A stretch of 45,022 nucleotides of DNA from CAZXSK01 sp964642855 (GCA_964642855.1 CAZXSK010000031.1:1-45022), one strand, 5' to 3'; counted from the first letter of the stretch, positions 1 through 8,405 are shown. Notes: generated by a model from the letters alone, not told the origin. Program-made: numbers and translations.

Positions 1-222
1 CGGAGTCGACCGTGCCAGCGATCCGCACAGGATCACCAGCCGATGCGACCCAAGGCCGCCCCGATGGTCGCGACACGCAAGGGCCCGCAGCCGCTGAACC
101 TTCTGCCGATGGGCTTACTGCTTGTGTGTCCACGTAGCTCCGGCCACCTCGGTGAGCATGAGGCGATCTTCCACCTGAGCGGCCACAAGGTCCCGGATCT
201 GCTCCGGCAGGTATTCGGGCAG
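1..222. other. Window edge, no complete gene
   Basis: No gene start or recognised product is supported here. On the minus strand, the 35 codons after the stop of the beta-propeller gene stay open in the same frame until a TAA near 116-118. They use mostly G or C in the third position and read like a real protein tail. No start codon with a ribosome binding site precedes them. Confidence 0.4.
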
Positions 223-2505
223 TTACTCCACCAGTCGGCCGGTGAGTTTCACCGTTTTCGACCACTTCACGCCGTAAGTGCCCGTGTAGTTGCCGACCTT
301 CTTGCCGTCGCTCTTCTCCAGTTTCGCATCAAACGTATAGGTGGCGGCTGCGGTATTGCCCGAATCGGTCAGCGGGTGGGTCCATTCGTCCGCCCGGTAC
401 CGGACGTCGATCGTGCCCTTCAGTCGGCCATCTTTCAGTTCCAGACTTTGGGGATACAGAACCGGTCGCGTCTTGGTTGTCTGGTCGGCCCATGCCTGCA
501 GCCGGGTCACTTCGCCGTCGCGTGTCGTGACGAACAGCAGCAGTCTGCCGCCATGACCTTCCCGGTTCATTGCCGCCCCTTCCAGCCAGAGGACGTAGTC
601 GCATGCCGGCTGCCACGCAGGCTGGTGCTTCATGGTCTTGACGACGCCCTTACGCGCCTCGGGCTGCTTGAGTCCGGGCTCCGTAAGCGTGACAGTCCCC
701 TCAAGTCGGCCATCGTCGAAGACCTTGGCGTCGACGTGGTAATACTCTGCCTTGCGTGTGCGGGGCAGGTCGATGCCCATACTGCCCGTCAGGTGGTTGC
801 CGTCCCACGTGAGCTTCGAGACGTCGACGTTGTGAATGAAGCCTCCCCCCTCCACGCCCCCGCGGTCGATGTCGCCCTTGTCGGTGTAGAGTGAGATCTT
901 CAGATCGCCCCGGGGACCTGCCAACTCGCCAGGGATTATCAGATGCAGTGAGTTCGCCGTGCCCTTCTTTGGCTTCCGCAGGTCGTAGCACACCAAGCCA
1001 TCCATCGCGCGACAGTAGATTCTGCCGTCGCTGTAGGCAAGCACGATCGGCGTGCAGTATGCGGTGATCGCCACGTGAGGCAAAGCCGTGCACGGGGTCA
1101 GCCGCCGGGGTTGCTTGCCGTTTGTCCACCACGAGACCGTGACGGGGTCTCCGTGGGCGTCGTCATGCACGAGCAGAATTCTATCTTCCAGGAGCAGGGG
1201 TTTGGCGCTGTTGCGGTTCGCCGGGGTGGCTGTGACGCTGTGGATCTTTCCGCTTCTGGAATCGGCGACGATCAATCCCAGCCGGGGCGAGCCCTTGGGG
1301 GGATTCCCGTGTCGAAGAGGCATGTAGGCCAGATCGCCCTGAATGCACGCCTTCTGTCGAGGCCCCTCGTCCGGCGTCCAGCTATGCCAGTACATCGGCT
1401 CATCCGGAAGCGACCAGAGCTCCTGGGGGCCATTCAGCGAAAGCCGATACATCGCGTATAGCCCGTCGTTCTTCTTGTCCTGGCTCTTCTTCGATCCCTT
1501 GTTGAGGATGACCTGATCGCCGGTGACTGAGAGGGTTCCCAGGAACGGGCCCAGCTCCGAATGCGACCAGAGGATCTTCCCGTTCCTCGGGTCGATCAGC
1601 CGGAGGGTGCCCCCGCCGGCGTTCGTCAGCACATACGTACGACCCTCGTGTCGCCAGAGCGTGGGCGTGCTGTATTTGCCCTGAACCGACTCCTTGGTCT
1701 GCCATTTGAGCTCGCCATCCTTCTTGCCGTATGCCTGCAACTGGCCCCGGGAGACGATTACGACGTCCTCGGCGACGATCAGCGACGACCGGTCAGCCGA
1801 GTCCCAGCAGAGCTTCTTGTTCTTGATGTGCTCCTGGCGGGTCTTCTCGAGGCCCGGATCGGTGCGGGTCTCCCACAGCTCCTTGCCGTCCTTGATTCGC
1901 GTGGCGTAGAGAATGCCCATGGAGCCCATGTGGAAGACGGTCCCGTCTGCACAGGCGGGCGAGACACTCCAGTGGCTGCGTTTGTGCGAAAGGCGGTTGA
2001 GGCCCTTGCCCTTCTCCACCCGCTCCCAGAGAAGCTTGCCGGTATCGGCGTCAAGGGCGACCAGGATGTCATCGGCGGTGACACTGTAGAACCAGTCGGG
2101 CAGCAGCATGAGGTTCTCGGCCGAGTCCATGGTGCGCCATCCTTCGCGAGCGGCGGGATGCTTGCCGTCGGGTTTGTAGTAGCTCACGAAGACCACACCG
2201 TCGGCAATCACGGGCGAGGCAGCGCCGCCCTGGAAGGGCTCGATGCCCATCTTGTCCAGTCGCTTGAGCGTGCCCGGGTACAAGCCCTTGCCTACCCCCA
2301 TGTGGCGTTTGAACTTCCACGCCTGGCGGATGGCGTTGAGATCGTCGACCAGCTCAATGCCCTTCACCGGTGGCGTGCGGTCGCCGGATTCGATGTACAT
2401 AGGCCAGTCCGAGCTTGCCGGGGTATCTTCCGCCTGCAGAGTTGAGAGCATGCAGACCAGGACAGCTGCGAGAACTGCTGACAGGAGATTCGGGAATGTG
2501 CGCAT
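223..2505 (-). CDS. Secreted PQQ-like beta-propeller repeat protein
   Basis: 760-aa exported protein. The ATG at 2505 was chosen because GAGGAG lies just upstream and a signal peptide follows at once (hydrophobic core about residues 6-22, likely cleavage after LQA at 25). The first ~450 residues carry repeated blades of the PQQ/BamB type, such as VALDADTGKLLW near residue 150, DGKELWE, DGELKWQ and NGKILW, each with the Gly-x-x-x-W signature. This family folds as a beta-propeller. Some members bind PQQ, but no quinoprotein dehydrogenase catalytic set is visible, so a binding or scaffold role is more likely. The last ~250 residues hold beta-rich repeats of unknown function with DGRLEGT and DGRLKGT motifs. 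It stands alone, divergent from the alkaline phosphatase gene, with a possible promoter at 2563-2591. The substrate is unknown. Confidence 0.85.
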   Translation of the reverse strand: MRTFPNLLSAVLAAVLVCMLSTLQAEDTPASSDWPMYIESGDRTPPVKGIELVDDLNAIRQAWKFKRHMGVGKGLYPGTLKRLDKMGIEPFQGGAASPVIADGVVFVSYYKPDGKHPAAREGWRTMDSAENLMLLPDWFYSVTADDILVALDADTGKLLWERVEKGKGLNRLSHKRSHWSVSPACADGTVFHMGSMGILYATRIKDGKELWETRTDPGLEKTRQEHIKNKKLCWDSADRSSLIVAEDVVIVSRGQLQAYGKKDGELKWQTKESVQGKYSTPTLWRHEGRTYVLTNAGGGTLRLIDPRNGKILWSHSELGPFLGTLSVTGDQVILNKGSKKSQDKKNDGLYAMYRLSLNGPQELWSLPDEPMYWHSWTPDEGPRQKACIQGDLAYMPLRHGNPPKGSPRLGLIVADSRSGKIHSVTATPANRNSAKPLLLEDRILLVHDDAHGDPVTVSWWTNGKQPRRLTPCTALPHVAITAYCTPIVLAYSDGRIYCRAMDGLVCYDLRKPKKGTANSLHLIIPGELAGPRGDLKISLYTDKGDIDRGGVEGGGFIHNVDVSKLTWDGNHLTGSMGIDLPRTRKAEYYHVDAKVFDDGRLEGTVTLTEPGLKQPEARKGVVKTMKHQPAWQPACDYVLWLEGAAMNREGHGGRLLLFVTTRDGEVTRLQAWADQTTKTRPVLYPQSLELKDGRLKGTIDVRYRADEWTHPLTDSGNTAAATYTFDAKLEKSDGKKVGNYTGTYGVKWSKTVKLTGRLVE

Positions 2506-3062
2506 GGTGATTTCTCCTCGGGTGGATACATCCGCCGGGTGCTGGCCTCCTCGGTGTCCGCAAGTATACCCGACCCGGTTGGGGAAGACCATTCTTCCGC
2601 CGGCGTAAGTTGCTTGGGGGGCGGTCGCGGGAGACCGCCCTGCATTCCTGTTCAGGTCGGCCGCCCCGGCTGCGCGTTGCCACCTTTCGAGCCATCGTTT
2701 CCTGTGCCCACCCGGTTCGCGGGCAGTTTGCACGAACCTCACGCAGGCTTGGCTTCGAGTTAGCGCTCCATTAGCGCGGCCGGGGTACAAAGGGGACGCT
2801 CACCGACGGGACGGCTGATTGTTCCGTGCGGAGGAACCTTCGAAGGTACGGTCTCGCGCAACAGAAGAGATGATTGCTCGTTTTATGTGCTCCGCGCGAG
2901 GTTGTCTGCTTTCCGTTTTGCCTCTGCAGGGGCAGTCTGCGCCCTCACTGTGCGGTGAGCCAGCCAAACCTGCCCGCGGGCGTGTCCGCGGGTGTGCCGA
3001 AGCGGCGCCGGGAACCCGACGTCGCACCATGGAGAAGTATTTCGGTCAAAGAGGAGAGGATC
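2506..3062. other. 557-base divergent intergenic region
   Basis: No convincing gene lies between the two divergent secreted-protein genes. The region holds the candidate minus-strand promoter at 2563-2591, a perfect 8-bp hairpin at 2619-2640 (GGGCGGTC / GACCGCCC, no T-run), a repeated TTAGCGC at about 2759-2777, and a 7-bp inverted repeat CCCGCGG / CCGCGGG near 2972-2991 in the leader of the phosphatase gene. No plus-strand promoter is obvious. Confidence 0.6.
2563..2591 (-). promoter_or_regulatory. Candidate sigma70 promoter for the beta-propeller gene
   Basis: On the minus strand a TATACT -10 box (2563-2568) lies 17 bases from a weak TGGTCT -35 box (2586-2591). This gives an mRNA leader of about 50 bases. 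The -10 box matches consensus at five of six positions; the -35 box at only three. Confidence 0.4.
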
Positions 3063-4779
3063 ATGACGTACCGAAACACGTTTGCCCGCCTGCTGCTGAT
3101 GCTGCTGATTGCTGCTGCCTGTGTCGCCCCCGCCCACGCTGAGGAAGCCAAGAACGTCATCCTGATGATCAGCGATGGCATCGGCTTCAACGGCTGGGAG
3201 GCTGCCCGATACTACGAAGACGGCCTGCCGTACGACAACAACCCCGATTTCAAGTTCTTTGGCATGACGACGTACATGAACAACACGTTCCTGCCNNNNN
3301 NNNNNNNNNNNNNNNNNNNNNNNNNNNNNNNNNNNNNNNNNNNNNNNNNNNNNNNNNNNNNNNNNNNNNNNNNNNNNNNNNNNNNNNNNNNNNNNGACGA
3401 CGTACATGAACAACACGTTCCTGCCCGGCGGCAGCCCGATCGATCTGTACGGCTCCAAGCTCACCCAGCCGGCTTCGAGCGTCCATCCGGGCGTCTACGA
3501 GGCCCCGCAGGGCTATGACGTCGCCCAGATGTGGGGCGATTTCAACTACCACCGCGGCGACCACAACGGCGACTACTTCAAGTACACGGGCTCGGCCGCT
3601 GCGGCCACGGCGATGTACACCGGCCAGAAGACTTACCGTGGTGCCATCAGCATGGATCTCGACGGCAACGAGCTGAAGACCATCGCCGAAATCGCCGCCG
3701 ATCGCGACAAGGCGACCGGCTCGGTCAGCAGCGTGCAGCTCAACCATGCCACGCCCGGTTGCGTCGATGCCCACACCTATTACCGTAAGAACAAACACGA
3801 GATCGCTTACGGCATGGCGGAAAGCGATCTGGACGTCATCATGGGCGGCGATAACTACATCGACGGGACCGACTACAGCGACCCGGCCTACGGCGACGGC
3901 GTAGCCGGCTTCAAGGCCCACGTTGCCGACAAGGGCTTCACCGTCATCGACGACAGCACCCTCAGTGACTGGACCGACCTGGCCGACGGCACGTTCAACG
4001 GCGGCGCGATTCCCCAGAAGGTCGCCGGTGTGTTCACTGGCAGCACCACCGCCGGCCGCTCGGTGCCGACCCTGAACGACATGACCAAGGGCGCACTGAA
4101 CGTGCTCGAGCAGGATGAAGACGGTTTCTTCCTGATGGTCGAAGGCGGCGCGGTGGACTGGGAGAACCATGCCAATAGCGCCAATACCATGATGCGCGAG
4201 CAGGTGGACTTCGACAATTCCGTGCAGACCGTGCTCGACTGGATCGCCGACAACGGCGGCTGGTCGGACAACCTGCTGATCATTACGGCTGACCACGAGA
4301 CGGGAGGCATCTGGGGTCCGGGCACCATCACCAACCCCGGTGACAGCAACGGTCAGTACGATGTCGGCGAGCCGTATAACGACGCCAACGGCAACGGACA
4401 GTGGGACGACGGCGAAGACTACCAGGACGTCGGTACGGTCTTCGATCATACCGACGACACGTTCAACGGCTTCCAGAAGATCACCGACGCCGGCCCGGGC
4501 GTGGTTCCCGACTGGCAGTACACCACCCGTGGCCACACGAACGTGCTGGTTCCGCTGTGGGCGGCCGGTGTTGGCAGTGAGCAGTTCGCCGGCCTGGTCA
4601 GGGGCACCGACGCCGATGCCGACGCATTCTGGACCGAGGCCCAGGGCTGGGACTGGGACGGCAGCTACGTGGACAACACCGACGTGTTTACCGTGATGGA
4701 CACGGTCATCCCCGAGCCGGCGACGATCAGCCTGCTGGCCATCGGGGCCGTGGCAATCATCCGTCGCCGTCGGGCCTAA
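3063..4779 (+). CDS. Alkaline phosphatase with PEP-CTERM anchor (split by an assembly gap)
   Basis: Phosphate monoesterase of the PhoA superfamily, exported and probably sorted to the surface. The start at 3063 follows AGAGGAGAGG and opens a signal peptide ending in AHA-EE (about residue 26). Visible family motifs are the first metal Asp in MISDGIG, the nucleophile Ser in TGSAAAATA, HATPGCVDAH, EGGAVDWENHANS, DHETGG and the last metal His in TTRGHTN. The Asp that usually precedes the nucleophile Ser is Gly. Between DHETGG and TTRGHTN sits an acidic insert with calcium-loop-like DxNGNGxWDDGE repeats. The C-terminus has PEPATISLL, a hydrophobic stretch and RRRRA, a classic PEP-CTERM tail. A 100-N gap at 3296-3395 breaks the frame. 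Removing the gap and one copy of the flanking 30-base repeat restores one 528-aa frame. Confidence 0.92.
3266..3425. other. Assembly gap 1 with duplicated flanks
   Basis: One hundred N (3296-3395) are flanked by the same 30 bases, at 3266-3295 and 3396-3425. Collapsing the N run plus one copy removes 130 bases and puts the two halves of the phosphatase gene in the same frame. This is two overlapping contig ends that were not merged, not a biological repeat. Confidence 0.93.
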
Positions 4780-4821
4780 TCGCCAGCCGGCCAGAGAATC
4801 TCTGATCCGTACTGCGTGATC

Positions 4822-4858
4822 GCAGGCTGGGCGCTTCGGCGTCCAGCCTGCTTGTCAT
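4822..4858 (+). terminator. Rho-independent terminator with UUCG loop
   Basis: GCAGGCTGG (4822-4830) pairs with CCAGCCTGC (4843-4851). The stem extends through a G-T pair and three more pairs to a TTCG tetraloop and is followed by TTGTCATT. It ends transcription of the alkaline phosphatase gene and separates it from the convergent tatA. Confidence 0.85.
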
Positions 4859-4951
4859 TGCGTGCACCGACGGACCGGGGCGTACAGCGGGAGGGTGGGG
4901 CGGCAAGCGGAACGGATTGGCGACGTCGGTGCGATCAGCCCGCGCTATGCG

Positions 4952-5239
4952 TCAGTCCTTCGACTCGGGCGTGTCGTTGGGTTCCGGCTTCTCGGATTCG
5001 TCCAGCTTACGCGGCGTAGGCTTGGTCGGCTGGGTGTCTGCGGGTTCTTCGTCGTCATCCCCCAGGCCTTGGAGTTCCTTCTTGAAGGAACGCAGGCCTT
5101 TGCCAAGACCCCGGGCGAGTTCGGGCAGCTTCTTGCCCCCGAACAGCAGCAAGACCAGCAGCAGGACGATGATGATCTCGGTCGGACCGGGCGTCCAGGC
5201 GAGGCACCCGACAGCCTGAATGTGCATGGGACAAATCAT
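4952..5239 (-). CDS. tatA: Sec-independent protein translocase subunit TatA
   Basis: 95-aa small subunit of the twin-arginine translocase, which forms the pore for folded proteins in the inner membrane. It shows the family plan: a short N-terminus, one membrane helix (about residues 20-33), the hinge FGGKKLPELAR, an amphipathic helix (GLGKGLRSFKKEL) and an acidic, proline-rich tail. A start at 5227 (MHIQAVG) is also possible, and neither start has a strong ribosome binding site. A possible promoter is TGGACA (5419-5424) and CTTATA (5395-5400), 18 bases apart. No tatB or tatC is nearby, so the remaining Tat genes must lie elsewhere. TatE or TatB cannot be excluded by sequence alone, but the length and hinge favour TatA. 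Confidence 0.9.
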   Translation of the reverse strand: MICPMHIQAVGCLAWTPGPTEIIIVLLLVLLLFGGKKLPELARGLGKGLRSFKKELQGLGDDDEEPADTQPTKPTPRKLDESEKPEPNDTPESKD

Positions 5240-5453
5240 GATGGGTTTCCGTGATCGGCTGAGACAGGCAGGACGATGTAACCTTTCCCGCTTTGGGACC
5301 TTGCTTTATGGTACCCGGACAGCGCCTCGGTTGCACTTGAAAAGGCATTGCTCAAGATTTTTGCAAAAAAGCTACCGCATGTAACTTACCTGCCTATAAG
5401 GTTTTCACCCTACCTTTTTGTCCACTTTCCGCCTGAAAAGCATCTTGCCCGGG

Positions 5454-5482
5454 TTGACAGTCCGGAAAACGTCGAGTATATA
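5454..5482 (+). promoter_or_regulatory. Strong sigma70-type promoter
   Basis: A perfect TTGACA (5454-5459), a 17-base spacer and TATATA (5477-5482). The predicted start of transcription is near 5489-5490. No protein gene starts within 220 bases downstream, but a strong terminator follows about 80 bases on, so the likely product is a short RNA. Confidence 0.75.
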
Positions 5483-5489
5483 TCTAGGC

Positions 5490-5572
5490 ACAAGGCCGGT
5501 CTCCCCCTGCCGGCCGAGTTCCCCACGAACAGCAGATTCGGCCCTCCCCCTGGCCGAATCTGCTGGCTTTTT
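5490..5572 (+). ncRNA. Putative small RNA with two C-rich-loop hairpins
   Basis: An ~80-nt transcript is inferred between the strong promoter at 5454-5482 and the terminator ending at 5572. Hairpin 1 is GGCCGG (5494-5499) with CCGGCC (5510-5515) and a ten-base loop. Hairpin 2 is the terminator stem, 14 perfect pairs (5530-5543 with 5552-5565). Both loops contain the same eight bases CTCCCCCT (5501-5508 and 5544-5551). Exposed C-rich loops are known in several bacterial sRNA families, where they pair with G-rich ribosome binding sites; that role here is inference. The alternative is a leader with an attenuator for the SprT-like gene that starts 142 bases further on. No known RNA family was recognised. 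Confidence 0.6.
5530..5572 (+). terminator. Rho-independent terminator of the putative sRNA
   Basis: Fourteen perfect base pairs (5530-5543 with 5552-5565), an eight-base C-rich loop, then GCTTTTT. It is among the strongest terminators in the window, and no protein gene precedes it on this strand for several hundred bases. That is the main reason for proposing a small RNA. Confidence 0.85.
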
Positions 5573-5713
5573 ATGCCCGTAGCTGTGATGGCCTGGGGAT
5601 GGCAGATTTCTTTTGCGAGGGAGATCTTTTCCCGATGCGTGGAGAATTCCCGCTGATGTACATTACGGGCGACGGACGGAACAGAGCGTTTCCTTTCGCA
5701 ACGATCGGCCCCC

Positions 5714-6388
5714 ATGGCATCGAGAGCATTCACCGTAGACGATTTGTGGACGCCGGATCAGCCCCTGCCCTCGCGGCGGACGCTTGTTGCGATTGCGCGA
5801 CGTTGCGGCAGCGCGTGGGAGTGCAGTGATCTGCATCGGCGCGTCACGATCATCTACAATCAGCGCCTTGAGACCACGCTGGGACGGGCGATCCTCGATG
5901 AGGATCTCGTGGAGCTCAACGTGCGTCTCCTGCAGCAGCACCCAGCCGAACTGGTCCCCACGCTCGCGCACGAACTGGCTCATCTGGTCGTGCATCGGCG
6001 TTACGGCCGGGTCCCCCCCCACGGGCTGCATTTCCGGGCCCTGATGCGTGCGGTCAATCTCTCGCCCGAGGCTACCCACGATCTGCCCGTTGCGCGACGG
6101 CGAGCGCGGAAGTACCTCTATCTTCACGTGTGCAGCCGGTGCGGAAGGACCTTTATCGACCGGCGGGTGCGTCGCGACTGCTACTGCACTGCCTGCGGGC
6201 CCAGGATGGAGTGGGATGTCCTGCGGGCGCCGAACTCCCGGGCAGGGCTTGCTGCCCTGAAACGTGCCCAAGCCGCTGTGCTCCGCAGGCGTCGCGCCAG
6301 CCGGGCCAGTCCTCCGCGGAAGCGCACCACGAGAATGCCCGCCCGCCCGACCGTGTCAAAGAACCGATCCAGGCCGAAACGCCGATAA
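5714..6388 (+). CDS. SprT-like zinc metalloprotein
   Basis: 224-aa protein of the SprT/Spartan-like family, putative zinc peptidases; in eukaryotes the family cuts DNA-protein crosslinks. HELAH at residues 86-90 supplies two zinc ligands and the catalytic Glu. PPHGLHF (about 101-107) supplies the probable third His. A C-terminal zinc ribbon follows, with C140-x2-C143 and C158-x2-C161. After residue 180 the tail is very basic (RRRR, KKR-type runs), which fits nucleic-acid binding. No signal peptide is present, so it is cytoplasmic. The ATG at 5714 lacks a clear ribosome binding site. It stands alone downstream of the putative sRNA, and an attenuation leader is one reading of that arrangement. 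The physiological substrate cannot be told from sequence. Confidence 0.82.
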   Translation: MASRAFTVDDLWTPDQPLPSRRTLVAIARRCGSAWECSDLHRRVTIIYNQRLETTLGRAILDEDLVELNVRLLQQHPAELVPTLAHELAHLVVHRRYGRVPPHGLHFRALMRAVNLSPEATHDLPVARRRARKYLYLHVCSRCGRTFIDRRVRRDCYCTACGPRMEWDVLRAPNSRAGLAALKRAQAAVLRRRRASRASPPRKRTTRMPARPTVSKNRSRPKRR

Positions 6389-6509
6389 CTTCCGGTGCGG
6401 ATCCGGGCATCTTCTGAATGCCTCTGGTCAGCGCTCCGAATGACTTCGTAGGATAACAGTGTATCCGCACTATTGCTGTCGGCCATCGCTCCTTCAGGGT
6501 TGATACCAC

Positions 6510-7970
6510 ATGAGTCCCCGTGTATTCCGCAGGCCCGAGTTGTTGCTCTCAGACGACAAGCGCGTGATCCCGCGCTACCTGGACTTCGGACACCCGCCCC
6601 GCGTCCGTTCGATCGCCCGGCGGGTACTGAAGATTCCCAGAAGACGGGTGAAGTCTGTTCTGGGCGAAATCAGCGAGGGCTTCTCGTATCGTCACCGGGA
6701 TCTGATGGGCGCCTTCGAGGAGAATTTCCGGAATGTCGCCCCGCACCTGCGGAATGTCAGCAAACTGACGCGCGACCAGAAACTGCTGATCGGCGCGTAT
6801 TTCACGATGGAATACTCCATCGAATCGGCTGCGCTGTTCAACCCGTCGATTGTGCCGCATCCCGACCAGTCGGGCGTGCCCGACGGGGGCGTGCGTTTCC
6901 TGATGAGTCTTCGGGCCACGGGGGAAGGACACGTTTCGTCGATTGTCTTTCGCCGGGGCGTGATCCAGCCCGGCGGAGAGCTCGAATTTGATCCGCCTCC
7001 ACGATACGCCTTCAGCGCCCGCCCGCTGCCGGACAAGAAGCTCGACAAGAACCTCTTCATACGCAAGATGCGCGAGTTCGGCGTCAATCACGACCCCGAC
7101 GCGATTGGCCTGGGCGAACTGCCCGACCCGTTCCGGGTGTCCGAACTCCGCTCGCTGATCGAGAAGCTCAAGCGATCCAAAGACCGCCCGCCCGGCTACA
7201 AGAGGTTGTCGGCGAACCTCATGTGGCTGGCGAATGCGAACTATGAACTGCGGTTCCCCGATGACGCCATGCCCGCCGAGACCGTGATCTTCCCGGCTAC
7301 CAGTCACGAGAGCAGGGGTATGGAGGACCTGCGCCTGGTGCAGTTTGTCGATGACGATGGCGAGGTGACCTACTACGGCACGTATACGGCGTTCGACGGA
7401 TTCCGGGTGCATCCGATGCTGTTGGAAACGCGCGATTTCCACAGATTCCACGTGCACCCCCTGAGCGGAAGATATGCCCGCAACAAGGGCATGGCGCTGT
7501 TTCCGCGTAAGGTGGGCAACTACTACCTCATGGTCTCCCGCCACGATGGCGAGAACATCTTCCTGATGCGATCCCAGGACCTGCACGTCTGGAACAGCTG
7601 CCAGAAGATCCAGACGCCCACCGAGGACTGGGAACTCGTGCAGTTGGGCAACTGCGGCTCGCCGATCGAGACTCCTCGTGGCTGGATCCTGCTGACCCAC
7701 GGCGTGGGCCCGATGCGCCGGTACTGCATCGGCGCGGTGCTGCTGGATCTGGATGACCCGTTTCGGGTGATCGGCCGGCTGCGGAGGCCGATCCTGGAAC
7801 CCACCCGCGCCGAGCGGGAGGGATACGTTCCGAATGTCGTATACTCCTGCGGCTCGCTGCTGCACAACGGCAGGCTGGTGATCCCATACGCCATGAGCGA
7901 CGCGCGGACCGCCTTCGCCGTGGTCTCCGTCAAGCGCCTGGTCGAGCGATTGCTGGAAGACGGTCCCTGA
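6510..7970 (+). CDS. GH130-family glycoside phosphorylase/hydrolase
   Basis: 486-aa cytoplasmic protein of glycoside hydrolase family 130. Members act on beta-mannosides, usually by phosphorolysis, in a five-bladed beta-propeller. Family-type motifs are ALFNPSIV (about residue 108), RATGEGHVSSIVFR, SRGMEDLRLV (with the conserved acidic pair near 270), YGTYTAFDG, NKGMALFP and a late LLTHGVGPMRRY. The ~100-residue N-terminal helical extension marks the longer GH130 subgroup, which includes members of unproven activity. No signal peptide was seen. A weak AGGG precedes the ATG at 6510. A 12-bp palindrome, GAGAGGCCTCTC, overlaps the stop codon. The exact substrate is not predictable; mannosyl phosphorylase is the best general guess. 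Confidence 0.85.
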   Translation: MSPRVFRRPELLLSDDKRVIPRYLDFGHPPRVRSIARRVLKIPRRRVKSVLGEISEGFSYRHRDLMGAFEENFRNVAPHLRNVSKLTRDQKLLIGAYFTMEYSIESAALFNPSIVPHPDQSGVPDGGVRFLMSLRATGEGHVSSIVFRRGVIQPGGELEFDPPPRYAFSARPLPDKKLDKNLFIRKMREFGVNHDPDAIGLGELPDPFRVSELRSLIEKLKRSKDRPPGYKRLSANLMWLANANYELRFPDDAMPAETVIFPATSHESRGMEDLRLVQFVDDDGEVTYYGTYTAFDGFRVHPMLLETRDFHRFHVHPLSGRYARNKGMALFPRKVGNYYLMVSRHDGENIFLMRSQDLHVWNSCQKIQTPTEDWELVQLGNCGSPIETPRGWILLTHGVGPMRRYCIGAVLLDLDDPFRVIGRLRRPILEPTRAEREGYVPNVVYSCGSLLHNGRLVIPYAMSDARTAFAVVSVKRLVERLLEDGP

Positions 7971-8118
7971 GAGGCCTCTCGGTGATCGGGGCTCGTTCCC
8001 TGGGCGTTGTCGGCTGGCGGTTTTCGCGATTTCCTGCCTTGGCAGAAACGGCAACTCGTGGTTCACTGGAATCCAGATGCTGCCCCTGGGGTCCCTGTCC
8101 AGCGGCAAGGAGAGTGTG

Positions 8119-8325
8119 ATGTGTTCGGAGCATAGGGGACGCAGGCGATACGCCCGGTGTTGCAGGGACGGGCCCGTGGTTCTTCATGGCCCGGCTGTGC
8201 GACACCTCCATGCGTCGATGTCCGCGATGGACCTGTTGCTTGTCAGCAGGCAGACGGACACGGCGGCCCGGCATCTTCGGCAGGTCCTGCGCAACCTGCT
8301 GGAACTGCGTCGGGAACTGCGATGA
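8119..8325 (+). CDS. Possible 68-aa protein, function unknown
   Basis: A short frame with a good ribosome binding site (AAGGAG at 8107-8112, six bases before the ATG). The N-terminal half is rich in Arg, Cys and His; the C-terminal half (MDLLLVSRQTDTAARHLRQ, then a Leu/Arg-rich end) would form an amphipathic helix. It lies between the GH130 gene and the dapL promoter and is followed six bases later by a GC-rich hairpin (8331-8358). No family was recognised. The unusual N-terminal composition keeps confidence low. Confidence 0.4.
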   Translation: MCSEHRGRRRYARCCRDGPVVLHGPAVRHLHASMSAMDLLLVSRQTDTAARHLRQVLRNLLELRRELR

Positions 8326-8330
8326 ACGAC

Positions 8331-8358
8331 AGGCCCGGTCGGACCGCCGGCCGGGCCT
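8331..8358 (+). terminator. GC hairpin, possible terminator
   Basis: AGGCCCGG (8331-8338) pairs perfectly with CCGGGCCT (8351-8358) around a twelve-base loop, six bases after the 68-aa frame. No T-run follows, so termination is uncertain. Confidence 0.4.
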
Positions 8359-8405
8359 GGCATCTTCCCACGGGGATGCCAGGACAGCTTTCAGGCGTCC
8401 GCCGG

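Larger units (their letters stand above)
5240..5713. other. 474-base divergent region between tatA and the SprT-like gene
   Basis: It contains the candidate tatA promoter (5395-5424, minus strand), an AT-rich stretch (5345-5425), and the sRNA promoter, hairpins and terminator (5454-5572). Bases 5573-5713 hold no clear promoter, although the SprT-like gene must be transcribed through them. Confidence 0.6.

Noticed and set aside
2950..3062. Cyclic di-GMP-I riboswitch-like CCAAACC and AAGC in the phosphatase leader
   Set aside because: Only scattered bases match; the key GGGCAAACC and GACGCAAAGC blocks and the second stem are absent.
5410..5733. A 107-aa minus-strand frame across the sRNA region
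   Set aside because: No ribosome binding site, no protein-like pattern, and it crosses a perfect terminator and a strong opposite promoter.
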